DNA of 64,000 bases. It comes from Piezodorus guildinii. Lineage: Eukaryota; Arthropoda; Insecta; Hemiptera; Pentatomidae. The stretch covers positions 86,536,616-86,600,615 of the forward strand of contig CM041294.1 in assembly GCA_023052935.1 (NCBI GenBank), written 5' to 3'. A program made the translations under genes and the position numbers. Positions 40,790 to 52,620 of this stretch are shown in pieces. Each line of letters opens with the position of its first letter. Position 1 is the stretch's first letter. The notes below the pieces were generated by a model. The model saw only the letters and a program-made list of their open reading frames with translations. It did no database searches and was not told the DNA's origin.

Positions 40790-43340
40790 GTTTATTTCGG
40801 TGGTTGAATATACATATACACATGATCCCTATCGGAAACCATGCATGTGGTTGTGGACAATACCCAGAGAGTCCGATATTATATTTCCTGCCGTCTTTGG
40901 AAGTCCCCAATATCCTCACCGATAATTTCCTCGGTGTATTTATTTGTTATTTGTTAATAACAAGAATTTCCTCGTTGAATTTGGCACGATTCCAGGAGCT
41001 CTGAACCAATGATTCATAAAACATTATTGTAGTGCGCGATGTTTGTAAGCAACCTATTGTGATTGGTCAGCACAGCTTTAAAAAAATATTTTTTCTCTTC
41101 TTTAACACAGTAAGAATTAATTTGTTTTATAGTGAAGGTTGTCCTGAATAGAAGTATTGTGTTCGCTTTTAATCGTGACTATTATTGGAATATTAACTAG
41201 CTACTTAATAGTATTTTTGAAATGCAGTGTTCGTTTTCTTAGAAGAGACAAATACAATTTTCTATTCCGGATCGATAATACGAAAACATTAATTATTTTT
41301 CTTCAAAAAATCGCCGCTAAGGCCGAACATGTTCAGAGCGGCCGTGACTAGATCCATTTCTATTATTCACCCTCCCAACGACAACTATGTAAATATTTCA
41401 ACCCCCTGGAAGCGGACCAATGAGAAGGCAGGTTTTCCGACAAGATGGTGCCCCGGGCTGGATATATATATTTCATGGTTACGTGTAGCTCGCTTCTTGA
41501 ATATATAATGGTGTTGAAAGGGGATCTACTATTCTTACATAGCTGCTGGCACATCTCGAACAAATATTTAGTCGATTCATTTTAGTCATTTCTTTCGACC
41601 TTTCAACATGGTAATTCTGGATGTATAGATCGATTTTCAGAATCAGAATTTTAACAAATGCACACACACAAACACACGCACTTTACCAAACTTTTAATTT
41701 ATCTTATTCAAATTTAATAAAAATATTATTAATAATACGTCTCAATACTAATAATAATAAGAATACTGCCATGACGCAATTAATAAAAAAAAAAATAGAA
41801 AAAAAAGGAAATTTATAAAATCCCCTCCTTTCTCTGGACTATTCCCAGCATCTTTGTTTCAACGTTCTTTTTAAAATTTGTGAATTAATAAAGTAAAAAA
41901 AAAGGTAATTGTAATTGAAATATCTATTTAACTACTGTATATCTATTTATTGTTCAATACATTCTTAAATTTATTCAAAAATGTTTTCTCTCAAACAATA
42001 TCACCATATATTCATTGTTTCATAGAAATTTTAATACTTTGTTTTTGTTGTTGTTTTTTTCCCCTCTTATTCATTCACATGAATATGAGAGCAATAAATT
42101 GTCGAAACGTAGCCCAAACAAAATTTCTTATTTATTGATTTAACCTCAAGACAGTAGATAACATGAATTTTCAACAGTCGAGAACTAGTAACCAATATGT
42201 ATACATTTAGTCTTGGTAATAGAAATTGCATCGCTCAATAAAAAAAAATGTTTCCAAAATTAAACATAACTGCATTTTAAAAAAATGCTGATTACCCCCA
42301 AAAATAATATTATATATTTAAAATTAAAGAAAAGCACACAAAAATCAATAAAGAGTAGATAGAAGTTCTCTCGTAAAATGAATTATTATGACATTAACTC
42401 TAAAAAATATTACCACCATTGATTTGTGTTACCGCTGTACCACTTCCTGTAATCTCACATTGCTAATTGTTTCTGATAGCAAAATACTTAAAATTCGACA
42501 TAATTAAAATTTGTATTCTAGTAGTTGTTAAAAGTACTAAACAATAACTAAGAAGCGTTATTTTTTTTTTTAATTTCTTTATTTCATTAAGCCTATGATA
42601 TGAATTAGTAGACAAATAAAAAATATCCCATTGAATCAAATTCATCGCCATAAAAAACTAAAGCATTTGTGGTACAATTTCTATGACTAAGAGTGTGTAT
42701 ATGTGTGTGAGAGAAATGAATGTCGCCTCCTTGGCTTTTTAGATTTTGAGAATTACTTTGGAAAAACGCGTTACGGGCGATCGAACCATAGACTACCATT
42801 CCCGATGACAATGATATAAAAAGATCTAGTGGAATCAGTCGTCAACTCTCGAGCGGAGTACTAACGGGCGCCGATTGCTGAGACCAATTCCTCAGAATGG
42901 AAATATCGACACAGGTCCGTCCTGGGTAACGGTTTGTATTCTCTTGGAAAGTCTTTAGGATGCAGAGGAAGTAGAATATCATCAGGATTCTAAAGAACCA
43001 TGCAGATCTCCATGTTATAGTCAAAACGCAGGGATTATTAATTGGTTTTAAAATACTACCTGGTTTGCTTTATATAGTGCAATTAAAATATTTTAAAAAT
43101 GCGGTAGTTATTGCACAATTGATTATGGTTTCCAACTAGTTATATGTCTAGGAAATTCTTAGTATTGTTATCTCTCTGTATATTTTGGTTTCCGCGAACC
43201 TAATCTAAACCACAAGACGGATTTTGATCCCGTTTTCACCATAATTTAAGGCATTCCGTCGTGAGAGTTCATTAATTAAATACATTGCAATTTAGCTTTA
43301 ACCATAAAAATAAAATTTCTGTAACCAACGTATCAAAAAA
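40790..43340. other. Long stretch with no recognised gene
   Basis: Mostly AT-rich. Short frames at 40804-41004, 41157-41351, 41363-41563, 41950-42138, 42605-42811 and 42842-43024 overlap or lack protein-like features. The 42840-43030 part and 41320-41470 are less AT-rich. No transposon end recognised. It may contain host intronic DNA. Confidence 0.35.
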
Positions 43341-43495
43341 TTATTCCTTAGTTATATATAAACGTATGATATATCGTTGGAAAGGGCAATATTTTATGGT
43401 AGAAAAGTCGTACGAGTTAATATAAAATTGTTGTAAGCCCATAAACTTATGGACATTTGTTATTGGTGGAGAGGGAGGTTATATAGTTAAATGTA
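43341..43495 (-). repeat. Diverged repeat pair member (with 28230-28410)
   Basis: TATATCGTTGGAAAGGGCAA and GTAAGCCCATAAACTTATGG match in reverse the landmarks at 28270-28370. Confidence 0.5.
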
Positions 43496-44815
43496 CTATC
43501 ATTATTGACATTATTGAGTACGCAAGATTTTAGAAACTTTCTGTGAAATTTTGAATACATACATAGCAATAAAGTTTAAAAAAAAAAAAAAAAAAACTAG
43601 TAAACTTAAATAATTTTTATTTATGTTTTTCATTAATGCACATGATTAAATATAATAATGAATAGGCAATATAAAATAAACATATTTTCTTGCTAATTGC
43701 ACTTTTCGTTAGGATAAACTAAAACTCCCAAATATGTAAACTCTAAATCGACACCTCATCCAACTTTCAAATTTCCGCTTTCTGTCATTATTATTGTTTT
43801 AATTATTCATTAATTAATAATTATAAATCATCATTATTAATTATCCTTTTGAATAGAGTCTATTCTAAGGGAAGAAGGATAGTGGTTGATATTTTGTCAT
43901 CGCTCGTTCAACTACAACAAGCATGCAGATCAGAGAAAGTATATATCATATGAATATCATTAGAAGACAAAAAAAAAAAAATAACAAAAGATAACTTTAG
44001 CAAAAATAAAAAAAAGAAGCCTTCTGGTCAAAGAGAAATCGCAGTACTTTAGAAGACATCAAACTTAATCATCCCAAAATTGGACATTCCTCCTCAAAAT
44101 GTTGCATCTGCTTGAGCAGCTGAGTGCAGGACCATCGAGGACTTTCGCTAGCGGACCTTGACCTGATCCATCAACTTCTTGGAGTCTTCAGCTGCCAACC
44201 GGGTGCAGGTGTTGTTGAGCACAGAACCAGAGGTTCTTCAGAACAAGGGAGCATCGTGTCTGATTTAAATATTTTCATGACACGAATTAAAAGGATTATC
44301 CTACACCTTCACAACCAGTTCCCTGGCCTCTAGATCAGGCCTCGGATCTTAGCGAGTAAAATCTTTTAAGTCTGTGTTAACAACTATCCTTGTCTAATCA
44401 ACTATCTCTGAAATTATACTCATCGTTATCTTCATTATTATTTCATGTTTGAGGGAAAGAGCTTAAGTCTTGGAATATGAAATTTACTGTAATATTTCAC
44501 AAAGTTTTGACAAATCATTTTAAATCCTTACTAAGTATTTCTTTACTTATGAATCACTATCCCATAACAAAGCCTCTTCTAAATACTCATTACTAATTAC
44601 AAAACATAAAACATCAATTTTCAGTTAATCATTCATTGTAAGTGGATGTAGAACATTTAATAAGCTCAACAAAAAAAAAATTTAATGAATCACTAGAAAC
44701 AATTAAAAACATATATATGAGAAATAATTTTAAGTTTTACAACATTATATCATTATGTTAGAAGGATTTAACTAATATTTTTAAATAATATATTCTAAAA
44801 TATGTATTATTAAAG
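43496..44815. other. Unassigned; GC-richer part at 44080-44350
   Basis: 44080-44350 is of balanced composition and carries a plus frame (44124-44333, 69 codons) without a recognisable domain. Read on the minus strand it also gives a protein-like stretch with stops. A decayed gene is possible but not shown. The rest is AT-rich. Confidence 0.3.
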
Positions 44816-44968
44816 TCTGTAATTTATATAGCTTATATAAGAGTATTAGAAACGTTTATTTAATTTTAATCTTTATTTTATTATTTTATTTTTATGTTTA
44901 TTTATCTCAAATTAGATGTTTTATTTTGTTTTGATGATGTTGTAACCATTAAATAGTATTAATACTAA

Positions 44969-45032
<64 letters not shown>

Positions 45033-45165
45033 AGTACTGACTTAAAAGACCTGACTAAAGACTTTAATGTATATAAAATTCCTGTTCATTGTAAGAGAGG
45101 ACCAGCTTGGTCCTAAATGTAACAGGTCAATAATAAACTTTATTTTATTCTATTCTGACACGAGG
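44816..45165 (+). repeat. Possible LINE 3' UTR with (TA)n and terminal hairpin
   Basis: An AT-rich stretch with a (TA)n tract at 44969-45029 is followed by GGACCAGCTTGGTCC near 45100 and an AATAATAAA / TTATTCTATTCT tail. The hairpin-then-tail arrangement is like the LINE 3' ends at 13061 and 26371. Weak assignment. Confidence 0.35.
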
Positions 45166-45499
45166 CTATCCTTTTTAGTAAAATTCAAACTTAAACATAG
45201 TATTATTCATTTATTTAAAAACTCTGTTACCCTATTTTCATAAAAAAAATCAATGTTTAACACGATTTTAGCCCTTTTGTTCAAGCATCAGTAATTTAAG
45301 AAGAGACAAATATAAATCTCTTTAGTGTATTAAAAAAATAAATCTCTACACCCACCGTAAGTAAAGTATAAAAGTCTATGAAATTCGGAAAAAAACGTCA
45401 TTTCATGGCCAAAATTTAAATATAGAAATATTGGTCAGATTTGAACATTATGTATTTTTTTTTTTTTTTTATAACTTTAACAAAACTGATTTCCGAGAC

Positions 45500-45690
45500 T
45501 CCAAAATCCAAACCGACGGCTAGAAACATCAGTCAGGTCTTGGGCCAGGGCATCATTAATGAATGCACTGTTCAACAGTGGTTGGATTGTTTATGGCCAC
45601 TTCAAGGTGTTGGAAAGGTTGAAGGATGGGTTCCAAACACATTAAACTGCAAAATGCAAAACAAAACAGGGTCATAAACTTTTTGCTTAA
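45500..45690 (+). pseudogene. Mariner transposase N-terminal remnant
   Basis: The frame 45441-45677 contains TARNISQVLGQGIINECTVQ, QWL, the helix-turn-helix region of a mariner transposase (compare TARNINEVWGQETINECTVQ at 55485-56117). It then jumps to VGKVEGWVPNTLN, which in mariners lies about 60-70 residues further, so there is an internal deletion. The first Asp region is absent. Its sequence differs enough to be a separate, older copy. Confidence 0.7.
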
Positions 45691-45737
45691 CTAATTTGTT
45701 GAAACTAAACAACCTGACACTGATGTCGAAGAACAAT

Positions 45738-45830
45738 GCCAGGAGATCCCAGCGCTTATCATTCACACGCGTCATTGGTGCTGAAAGTCAGTATAGGCTG
45801 AGTGAGGGAGCTAGATTTAAGGGAACGACA
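45738..45830 (-). repeat. LINE-A 3' UTR fragment, minus strand
   Basis: GGAGATCCCAGCGCTTATCA then GTCATTGGTGCTGA and AGGCTGAGTGAGGGAGCTAG parallels the LINE-A 3' UTR at 12835-12900. Confidence 0.55.
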
Positions 45831-45839
45831 CTTTAGTGT

Positions 45840-46915
45840 GTTACTAAGACCAGAGATGGCAGCATCCTCTGACGATTTTGTTCTGATCCCATCGAAATAA
45901 TTATCGATTTTTTATTTCAATTATGATTTTTTGTTATGAAGATGAGATTGTAGAAAAATAGTTTTCAGAATTTTGAACATTTTCTTCTCGAAAATTTGAA
46001 ATCTAAAATCGTTATTATACACTTTTTCAAAAAAGTTAAACTAAGCGACGTTAAAAAAATCTTGAATCCAATGCATTTTTCAGATTGCATTTCAGGAATC
46101 CATCCAATGATGCCGTCGAAAAAAAAGAAATTTCCGGTTTTTAGGAATAATGATATGTTTTTTATATTTGTGTGATTTTAAGATAGCGAAAAACGAATAC
46201 GTATGTGTATAACATCGAAATTTTACTAAAACATCTCCAGTATACTTTTGAATGAGATTAAATACGAATGAAGCATCTTTTCCAGAAAAGTTATCTTTGC
46301 AATAGTTCCAGTGCTACTATCGCGGTATTACTAACCGCCCTGAACTTTCGCCATGTATCGCCCCCTTTCCTTCACCCCTACTCCATAGCACGATACTGAG
46401 TACAGCATACCCCCCACTCGTGGTCACAACGATCGCAATGGTATCGGCTTTCCCAGCTCAGCAATTATCCCAGCCATTGTTCCGTTAGCTTTCATAACGT
46501 TTTCACACAAGGCATTCACTCCCTGCCTCGCCATCATGATGAGGGAGGAGCAGACCGTTCCTCGAGATATATCCCTCAGATTGTGCCGGATGAAATGCCC
46601 CTGAGAACTGATCTCTTCTTATAACTGTAACTGTAATTGTTCAAAGGGAGTAAGACGGAACTGGGGTCCTAATAGCACGCACCTCATACATATCTATGCG
46701 CTCTTTGCAAACCGGAGGTGGCTGCGCAACAGTTCCATGGTATCGGCTACTCAACTAACGAGCTTTCACCATTCACATGTTACACATAGCAGTTCCATTT
46801 GTAATTGAATCACATATTAAAATGGCTATAAGAATGATGTTGACAACTTCAGTAAGTTATCCTACTTAATTACTCAATGACGCTGAACTCGCATCAGAGT
46901 AAGTAATGTTGGAAA
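45840..46915. other. Unassigned; GC-richer part at 46330-46760
   Basis: 46330-46760 is balanced in composition (GTATCGGCT occurs at about 46442 and 46740), with no ORF. Possible unique DNA. The rest is AT-rich. Confidence 0.3.
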
Positions 46916-46920
46916 TATAA

Positions 46921-47690
46921 ATTTTAGAATAGAATAGAAAATAATTTTATTCTGGGACTGGGTCCCTTAAGAATTTACAATTGTTTATTTATTTATTTAT
47001 CGTAATTTACAACTAAGGGAGCGGCGTGGTCTAGTGTATAGAGCACTAGTCTGCTGTGCTCCGGGTCCTGGGTTCGAATCTCGGCTGTGGCAGAAATATT
47101 ATTTATTCTGTTAATTCAGTCGGGGGGCGACCCTAGGGTATGGAGACCCTCCTGGGGCAGACCCAGCCTCTATAAAGTGGGTACCCAAATTAATTGGGGA
47201 AAAAACCTGGCGGCTGAGCGTGATTAAGGCCTAATCACCTCATTGCACTGCCGTTGGCCTAGAAACAGTACGAATCTCTATATGTACTGAGCCCAAGACC
47301 CTTCATGGGTTGTAGTGGTACAGGTTTGTTTGAAATTTACAACTGTATTAAACAACACAATGAGTAAATATGCAGATAGAAGAAAAGTCATAAAAACGTC
47401 TTACGAAAGAACTACCCAGTAGTAGCACTTCACTAACTATTTTAAGGCAGTTGGTCCCGACGCCCGCCTCTTTTCAATCGCCTCGGAGGGTTATCAGGGT
47501 TATCTAAGGAAGATAAATTACGGACAAGTTGGTCTGTGAGAGCAGGGAGTTTAGGTTGAAAAGAAGTGTATCTATCTTGGGCTATGACTGCAACAAATGG
47601 GATGTTTAGGTCATTATGGAGGAGTTGATTTGTGACAAAATAAGGGGCATTCTTATGTAAAATTGAAATATATAATAGGTCAGGTCAACA
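46921..47690 (-). mobile_element. LINE-A-type 3' end, minus strand, split by a SINE
   Basis: From right to left it reads LTDQLVRNLSSLDNPDNPP then RRLKRGGRRDQLP and a stop, the LINE-A-type C-terminus, followed by a 3' UTR that resumes beyond the SINE and ends with GGGACCCAGTCCCAGAATAA (reverse of 46947-46966). The SINE at 47015-47333 is nested in the 3' UTR. Confidence 0.75.
47015..47333 (+). mobile_element. SINE S1, full length, with 11-bp target duplication
   Basis: The tRNA-derived head has an A-box (TGGTCTAGTGTATAGAGC, 47027-47044) and a B-box (GGGTTCGAATCTC, 47070-47082), the internal promoter for RNA polymerase III. The body carries the GCAGAAATATTATTTATTCT part, GGAGACCCTCCTGGGGCAGA and AAAACCTGGCGGCTGAGCGT, and ends near GGGTTGTAGTGGTACAGG. 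AATTTACAACT occurs at 47004-47014 and again at 47334-47344, an 11-bp target-site duplication. It depends on LINE enzymes in trans. Other S1 copies lie at 17476, 18303, 18844, 34108 and 37250. Confidence 0.92.
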
Positions 47691-47699
47691 GACAAAACG

Positions 47700-48460
47700 A
47701 AACTAATTAATTATTATTTACAGAGGAGAGACTACTTTCTTCGATAATAATATAAGGCAAAACTAAAAATATTATGGTACAAAACTAACAAAAAATTAAA
47801 AAACGCAAAACAAAAATAAAATCTTCTTAATACAATTGTGTTCAACAAAATAGAAAATAAATGTATTGACAGAAAAAATTTAAATTTGGGCAGTCACCAA
47901 TTATTTCATTCGTTATAAGTTCAATTTCTAAAATTAAAATATCAAAATATCTGAGGGTCTGTTCAGCATGAAAGAAGGTTTTGGAAAAATTGGGATTTGA
48001 ATGAGGATAGAGAAGCAGCATGGTGAATATGGGTTGAGAGAGAATTCCAGAGGGCTGTAAAGCGGATAATAAAGGAACTATCAAACGTTTTAGTTCTGTG
48101 CGTAGGAACTTAAAGATAAGGATTGAGCGATCTTCTTTCAAGTAAGTAGTATATGTAAGGAGCATGTTGAGAGTTAATGGTTTGGTAAAGGTAAGATCCT
48201 AGGAAATATTGTCTGCGGGTGGAGGGAAGAAGACAGTTTAACTCACCATATAAGTAGGTAACGTGTGACTTCTTTGAAGTACTGAACACAAACATTTAAA
48301 AGGTTATCATAATAATTCGGTCTGTCCTCAAGCATAATCGAGAGGCCACCATATATCACACAGCAGTAGTCAAAGTGGGGGGAAAATAAATTAAGATACA
48401 AGGAGCTTACGAGTGGATAGTGAAGAAGAAAATGGGAGCGATGCAAACATTTAAGGATAC
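47700..48460 (-). pseudogene. LINE-B ORF2 C-terminal part, minus strand, frameshifted
   Basis: Three consecutive minus frames give successive parts of one protein. 48243-48446 has SLYLNLFSPHFDYCCVIYGG and LEDRPNYYDNLLN. 48110-48295 has STSKKSHVTYLYGELNCLLP, STRRQYFLGSYLYQTINSQH. 47842-48165 has FLRTELKRLIVPLLSALQPS, MLLLYPHSNPNFSKTF. This matches LINE-B at 51354-51806, with two frame breaks here. The RT catalytic core is not present. Dead copy. Confidence 0.85.
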
Positions 48461-48802
48461 TTATATTATATTACTCAATATATTTGAGTATAGTTTATGT
48501 CAATAAACTACATGATGATAGTTTCAGTTGTGATAGTAATCTCGCTATAGGTGCAGAATAGTGCGGAAACATGAGATTATTGTAGTGTTTTTTTAATATT
48601 TATCATTCGCTCAATAATATTACATCCGTCATCCATCGTTTGTAGTAATATTTAAGATTTAATTTTTTTTTTCTTTATATCTTTATTTACACCTGTCAGA
48701 AGATGTCTGACAATCAGTAAATGTGAAGATTTAATTTAATATGTAAGATTTCCTCTAAAAATTAAATAAATAAAATGGATTTTATTAACAAACCTGTAAA
48801 TA

Positions 48803-49408
48803 TTGGGTTGATGCAAAATTAATGCAGGTTTTTAGTAGGTATTGTAAATACGCCATATCTTTACTTTAACCATATATATTTAATCAAAATAATTTCCATC
48901 TGAATCAATGCACTTTTGCCAACGTTCAACAAGCTTTCTTATTCCACCAGAAAAAAAATCCGAATCCCTGGACTCAATGAATCACGAAAAGAATTTTCAA
49001 TGTCGTCCTGGTTTTGAAAATTTTTCTCCCTCAAAAAGTTGTCCAGATGCCTGAAAAAGTGGAAGTCTGTAGGAGAGAGGTCAGGTGAATAAGGCGGATG
49101 TTGGAGAACTTCGTAGCCCAACTCGTGCAGTCGTCGAAGCGTTGGTTGTGCAACGTGTGGTCTGGCGTTATCGTGGAGCAGGATCGGCCCCTTCCGATTC
49201 ATCAATGCTGGGCAAAGACGTTGCAATTTTTGAGTTCCGAGTTCCGCCGCCATTTCTCGTGTGGTTTTGGTTGGGTCTTCTTCCACTTTTGACCTCAGCT
49301 GGTCGTTGTCCAGAGCAAGATGACGGCCTCGACCTTCCTTGTCTTCGAGGTCGAAATCTCCTCTGCGAAACTTCTGGAACCAACGCTGCACCGTGCACTC
49401 ATTAATAG
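48803..49408 (-). mobile_element. Internally deleted mariner (family M1), truncated copy
   Basis: The left inverted terminus TTGGGTTGATGCAAAATTAA begins at 48803 after TA, identical to 55408 onward. The minus frame 48939-49391 encodes MQRWFQKFRRGDFDLEDKEG through the DD34D catalytic C-terminal half, with a frameshift near the end (FRDSLSPGIRIFFLVE). The element breaks off at about 49408 within the N-terminal region, so the other terminus is missing. The internal deletion junction is the same as in 55408-56306. Confidence 0.9.
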
Positions 49409-50089
49409 CCCTCTGACTGTTATTCAGAAGGTAAATAAAAAGGTTGCTCCAAACATTGCGATGTCAGGTACTTGTTAAAGATCCTGATTGAAATTAAACC
49501 TCGGTAGGCAAGATTTAGGACTCGCACTGTAGCATCGTCCGATTAGCCACAGCAGCAAAAAGTGAACTTAAAAAAATAAATAAACAAAGGAAACGGAATG
49601 CTAACTACCTGTTGTTGAACCCAAATAAACAGCTTTTACACGATCATTATAAATTTCTATCTAGATAGAGACACATTGAAAAACCTCACTAATATTGGAT
49701 GAGGAATGAAGAAAGTGGTCTAAAGAAATCCAGTCGAAAACCATGAAACTGCGATGGGAAGTAAGAAAATCAAGAATTCCCATGAAGCCTAATTAATGGT
49801 ATTTGTGTGGTCCTAAGAGGAAGATAAAAAGGAGGAAATAAAAAAAAAAAAAAAAAATTACAATGTTTATAAGGGGGGACATGTTTTTACTCTGTACCAA
49901 ATACTACAGTTCTGTGTGCAATATGATTGTTGAAGGAAACGTGACTATAACTGACCTCTATAATAACGCTATTTCTTTGCAATACACACTGTAAGATATA
50001 TTTATTAAATGCCTAGTGTGTCTTTCTCACAAGAAAAACTTTATCCTACAAAGTCCCCACTATGTTAATACCTTGTTATTAATTTAATT
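49409..50089. other. Unassigned sequence
   Basis: No recognised gene or repeat. An A-run lies near 49838-49856. Confidence 0.3.
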
Positions 50090-50410
50090 ACTCATTCAAT
50101 AAGCGATCGCCCGGCCGTTTGATGAGACTCCGAACGGGAGCCACCTCAAATTATCTCAAGAGAAAGTCCCTTGGACGTGATGATATCAAAATGTAAAGAG
50201 AGAGATATAATTAATAGGCTAATGTGGATCTAATGGGTATTCCACACCCCGCAGCTGTTCCTGGGCGAGGAGTTCTCACCTCCAGAAGGCTCTGTTATTA
50301 CCAGGCGCTAGTTAACGGCTCTCGCGGTGTCCACGAGGTCTACCTTCATTAGAAGGCACCTCGCGCCCAGGGCGACTGCCGTCAAACCAAAGCGGGCTGT
50401 TAGAAATTGA
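50090..50410. promoter_or_regulatory. Candidate conserved non-coding block
   Basis: GC-richer, non-repetitive in the window, with GATCGCCCGGCCGTTTGATG and TATAATTAATAGGCTAATG. No ORF of note (the frame at 50312-50539 has no domain). Function unproven. Confidence 0.3.
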
Positions 50411-50494
50411 ATTAGACAAGATCTTACGCCTGCAGAGTAGCTTGAAGTATATAAATAAATAAATTATGTATTTATGTACAAAACAATTTCTATA

Positions 50495-50970
50495 TTGGGT
50501 TGTAATATAAGTTCGTAGCGTTTTTACTGGTGATTCCAATAAAAAAATTTAGATTCTTGTTACTATTTTTAATGAATTATATATGATCCATTACATGTTG
50601 CCATATTTCAGGTAGTTGTTTAAATTCTGTCCTCCCAGAACTGTTGAAAGTCGACCGGAGCGCTTTGCGTCTTCTAAGTCAAACTTTCCAGTTCTGAACC
50701 GAACATATCACATGCGGACGGTGCTTTCTGCTTTAGGCATTATCGCCATACACATGCAAATTATGTTAACCATCAGTGCAACGGGTTTTCCTTTTCGGAA
50801 ATGAAAAATCATTAAATTACGAAAATTAATTTTTTCTCCTTCATTTTGAACAAGAAAAATACAACTTAAAGATAAGCCATGCCGGTTGAAACTGATGGAT
50901 ATAGTCACCTTAACTAACCTTTTATAGAATATACGAACATTATAGACCAAGTAAATATCATATACTTTCA
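50495..50970 (-). mobile_element. Internally deleted mariner (family M2), copy 2
   Basis: It begins after TA with TTGGGTTGTAATATAAGTTC, the M2 terminus. The minus strand contains FRNLMIFHFRKGKPVALMVN, then after a stop YVRFRTGKFDLEDAKRSGRL (end of the DNA-binding part), directly joined to LPEIWQHVMDHI (the extreme C-terminus). The catalytic core is deleted. The second terminus was not found, so the right side (about 50970-51030) is truncated or degraded. Confidence 0.75.
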
Positions 50971-51314
50971 TAAACCCTATTTATCGATTAGCATTTTACT
51001 GAATTCTCGCTAGACGACATGACCAAAGTCATATTATTTTCACTTACTTATATATTGTAGTAAGGGAAAGTATTGCGATCTTCAAAATTTTCGAATTTTA
51101 GTTTTCAAACGAAAAACACGTTTTAGGGTTCCAGAGTCTAAATGACCAAGTCCGTTAAAAAGATCTGTTTTTGTCTGTTTGTGTGTGTGTGTTTGGTAAG
51201 TCTAGTTCGAAAATGGTAGGTTGTAGAAAACTAAAATTTCATATTGTAGAAGCATGCCTGAGACGTTACAGCAACTTTATAATAATACCAACCATGCATT
51301 TTACACCTATTTAA

Positions 51315-52091
51315 TATTGTTACACCTATTTAATATATGACGGCCTCCCGGCTGTGCTTGAAGACAGACTAAAGCGCATTATGAACATTTTCTTAAGATT
51401 TGTCTTCGGTATTTCAAGAAGGTCTCGTGTTACCCACTTATACGGTGAATTAAAGTGGCTCCTCCCCTCAACCCGCAGACAATATTTCCTTGGATCATAC
51501 CTCTACCAAACTATTAACTCACAGCATCCTTCCTACATCCACAGTCTCCTTCAATTTAAATCCTCAATCCACTCACTTGAACTCGATCGCGACATTCTGA
51601 CCTTTACGTTCATACTCACAGAACCAAAACTTTTGATCGTTCCTTTATTGTTCGCTCTACCACAATCTGGAATTCTCTACCAATCCACATCCGCCATGCT
51701 GCCTCTTTATCCTCATTCAAATCCCAACTTTTCCTATAACTCCTGTATTCCCGAATTGACGATCAGCAAATGTGATAAGTCAATCCTATCTAGAAATCTA
51801 CATTGAATGAATGAAGATTACTGTTTACCGCCCAAATTTTAATTTGCTTTTGTTTAAATAAAACTTTATTTTCTCAGAAGATAAAATTTAGAAGATATAT
51901 ATTAATCTCTTTGTTATTTTTTATGTATATTATTTTTTCTCATTGTAAATAATTGGAATTTTAAATAATCATTGTAAATAATAAATAATCATGTTTTTAT
52001 TGTTTGTTGGCCAGACATATTATATATTCAAATTTTACATAACTGTTATTCTTAGGGGTCCTAGTTTCAGAATAAATTTTTTTTCTATTCT
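51315..52091 (+). mobile_element. LINE-B copy 4, 5' truncated, nested in REP-1
   Basis: The coding frame 51354-51806 (150 codons) is the best-preserved LINE-B tail, followed by a ~280-base 3' UTR. It ends with GGTCCTAGTTTCAGAATAAA near 52074 and a tail with repeated TTCTA units. REP-1 flanks it on both sides. No RT catalytic site is present. Confidence 0.85.
51354..51806 (+). pseudogene. LINE-B ORF2 C-terminal frame
   Basis: It encodes LEDRLKRIMNIFLRFVFGIS, RRSRVTHLYGELKWLLPSTR, RQYFLGSYLYQTINSQHPSY and a C-terminal LLYPHSNPNFSYN. This region follows the RT domain in these LINEs. The open frame is long but only the tail of ORF2, so it is a truncated copy. Homologous tails lie at 12029, 13093 (minus), 24330 (minus), 25877, 47700 (minus) and 54690. 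Confidence 0.85.
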
Positions 52092-52369
52092 ATTCTATTT
52101 TCTCAAAAACGGCTCTAATGTTTTTGATTAAACTCGCTATATCGATGTAAAATTTATTAGACTTTAATATTGTGTAGGTTTGTTTCTGATTGAAATTGTG
52201 TAATAGGCCTTAAATGACGATTTATTTAATTTTTCGTATTCAAGTAACATTAAGATAGGAGATGACAAAAATAAGTAAAAAGTGATTTAACTAGGCCATT
52301 GCGTACTTAAAACAACTTGCCTTAGCAATATTTATGAAACCAACAGGAATCGGACCAAATCAATCTCGG

Positions 52370-52620
52370 TCAATCCGTGCTGACTTGGAATCCGCTCGCG
52401 TGTCACTAATTCGCCTCCTGTAATTGGGTCCAGGGCTAAATACCGGGAGGACAGATTCGAGTCCTGTTCGAAAGTTCAGGCTAATCGCTTTTGAAAGTCC
52501 GCTTTCGTCGGTAGCGATTTCCTAGGAGACATTTCGTTATAATTGTCCCGTTAATAGAAATAACGTCCGGTCGGAAACCACCTTCGGGGCCTTATTTATT
52601 TAACGCAATGTAGCGGGATC
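52370..52620. promoter_or_regulatory. Candidate conserved non-coding block
   Basis: Balanced composition, not repeated here, with CACTAATTCGCCTCCTGTAA, TTGGGTCCAGGGCTAAATAC and CCCGTTAATAG. No ORF. Suggestive of unique regulatory DNA, unproven. Confidence 0.3.

Larger units (their letters stand above)
51037..52245 (-). repeat. REP-1 copy l, minus strand, split by LINE-B
   Basis: The left part (TTTTCACTTACTTATATATT, then GTAAGGGAAAGTATTGCGAT) runs to CCAACCATGCATTTTACACC near 51306. The right part resumes at CTCAAAAACGGCTCTAATGT near 52092 and runs to GCCTTAAATGACGATTTATT near 52225. The 5' terminal half is missing. Confidence 0.8.

Noticed and set aside
44124..44333. 69-codon plus frame in a GC-richer part
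   Set aside because: No recognisable domain or homologue-like motif. The opposite strand is equally protein-like with stops, so no gene was called.
47015..47090. Possible functional tRNA gene
   Set aside because: It has A and B boxes but no complete cloverleaf that I could fold, and the same head heads several SINE copies with a shared non-tRNA body.
49085..49405. Plus-strand frames antisense to mariner M1 (also at 55691-56011)
   Set aside because: Shadow frames of the transposase. They are conserved between the two copies only because the DNA is nearly identical.
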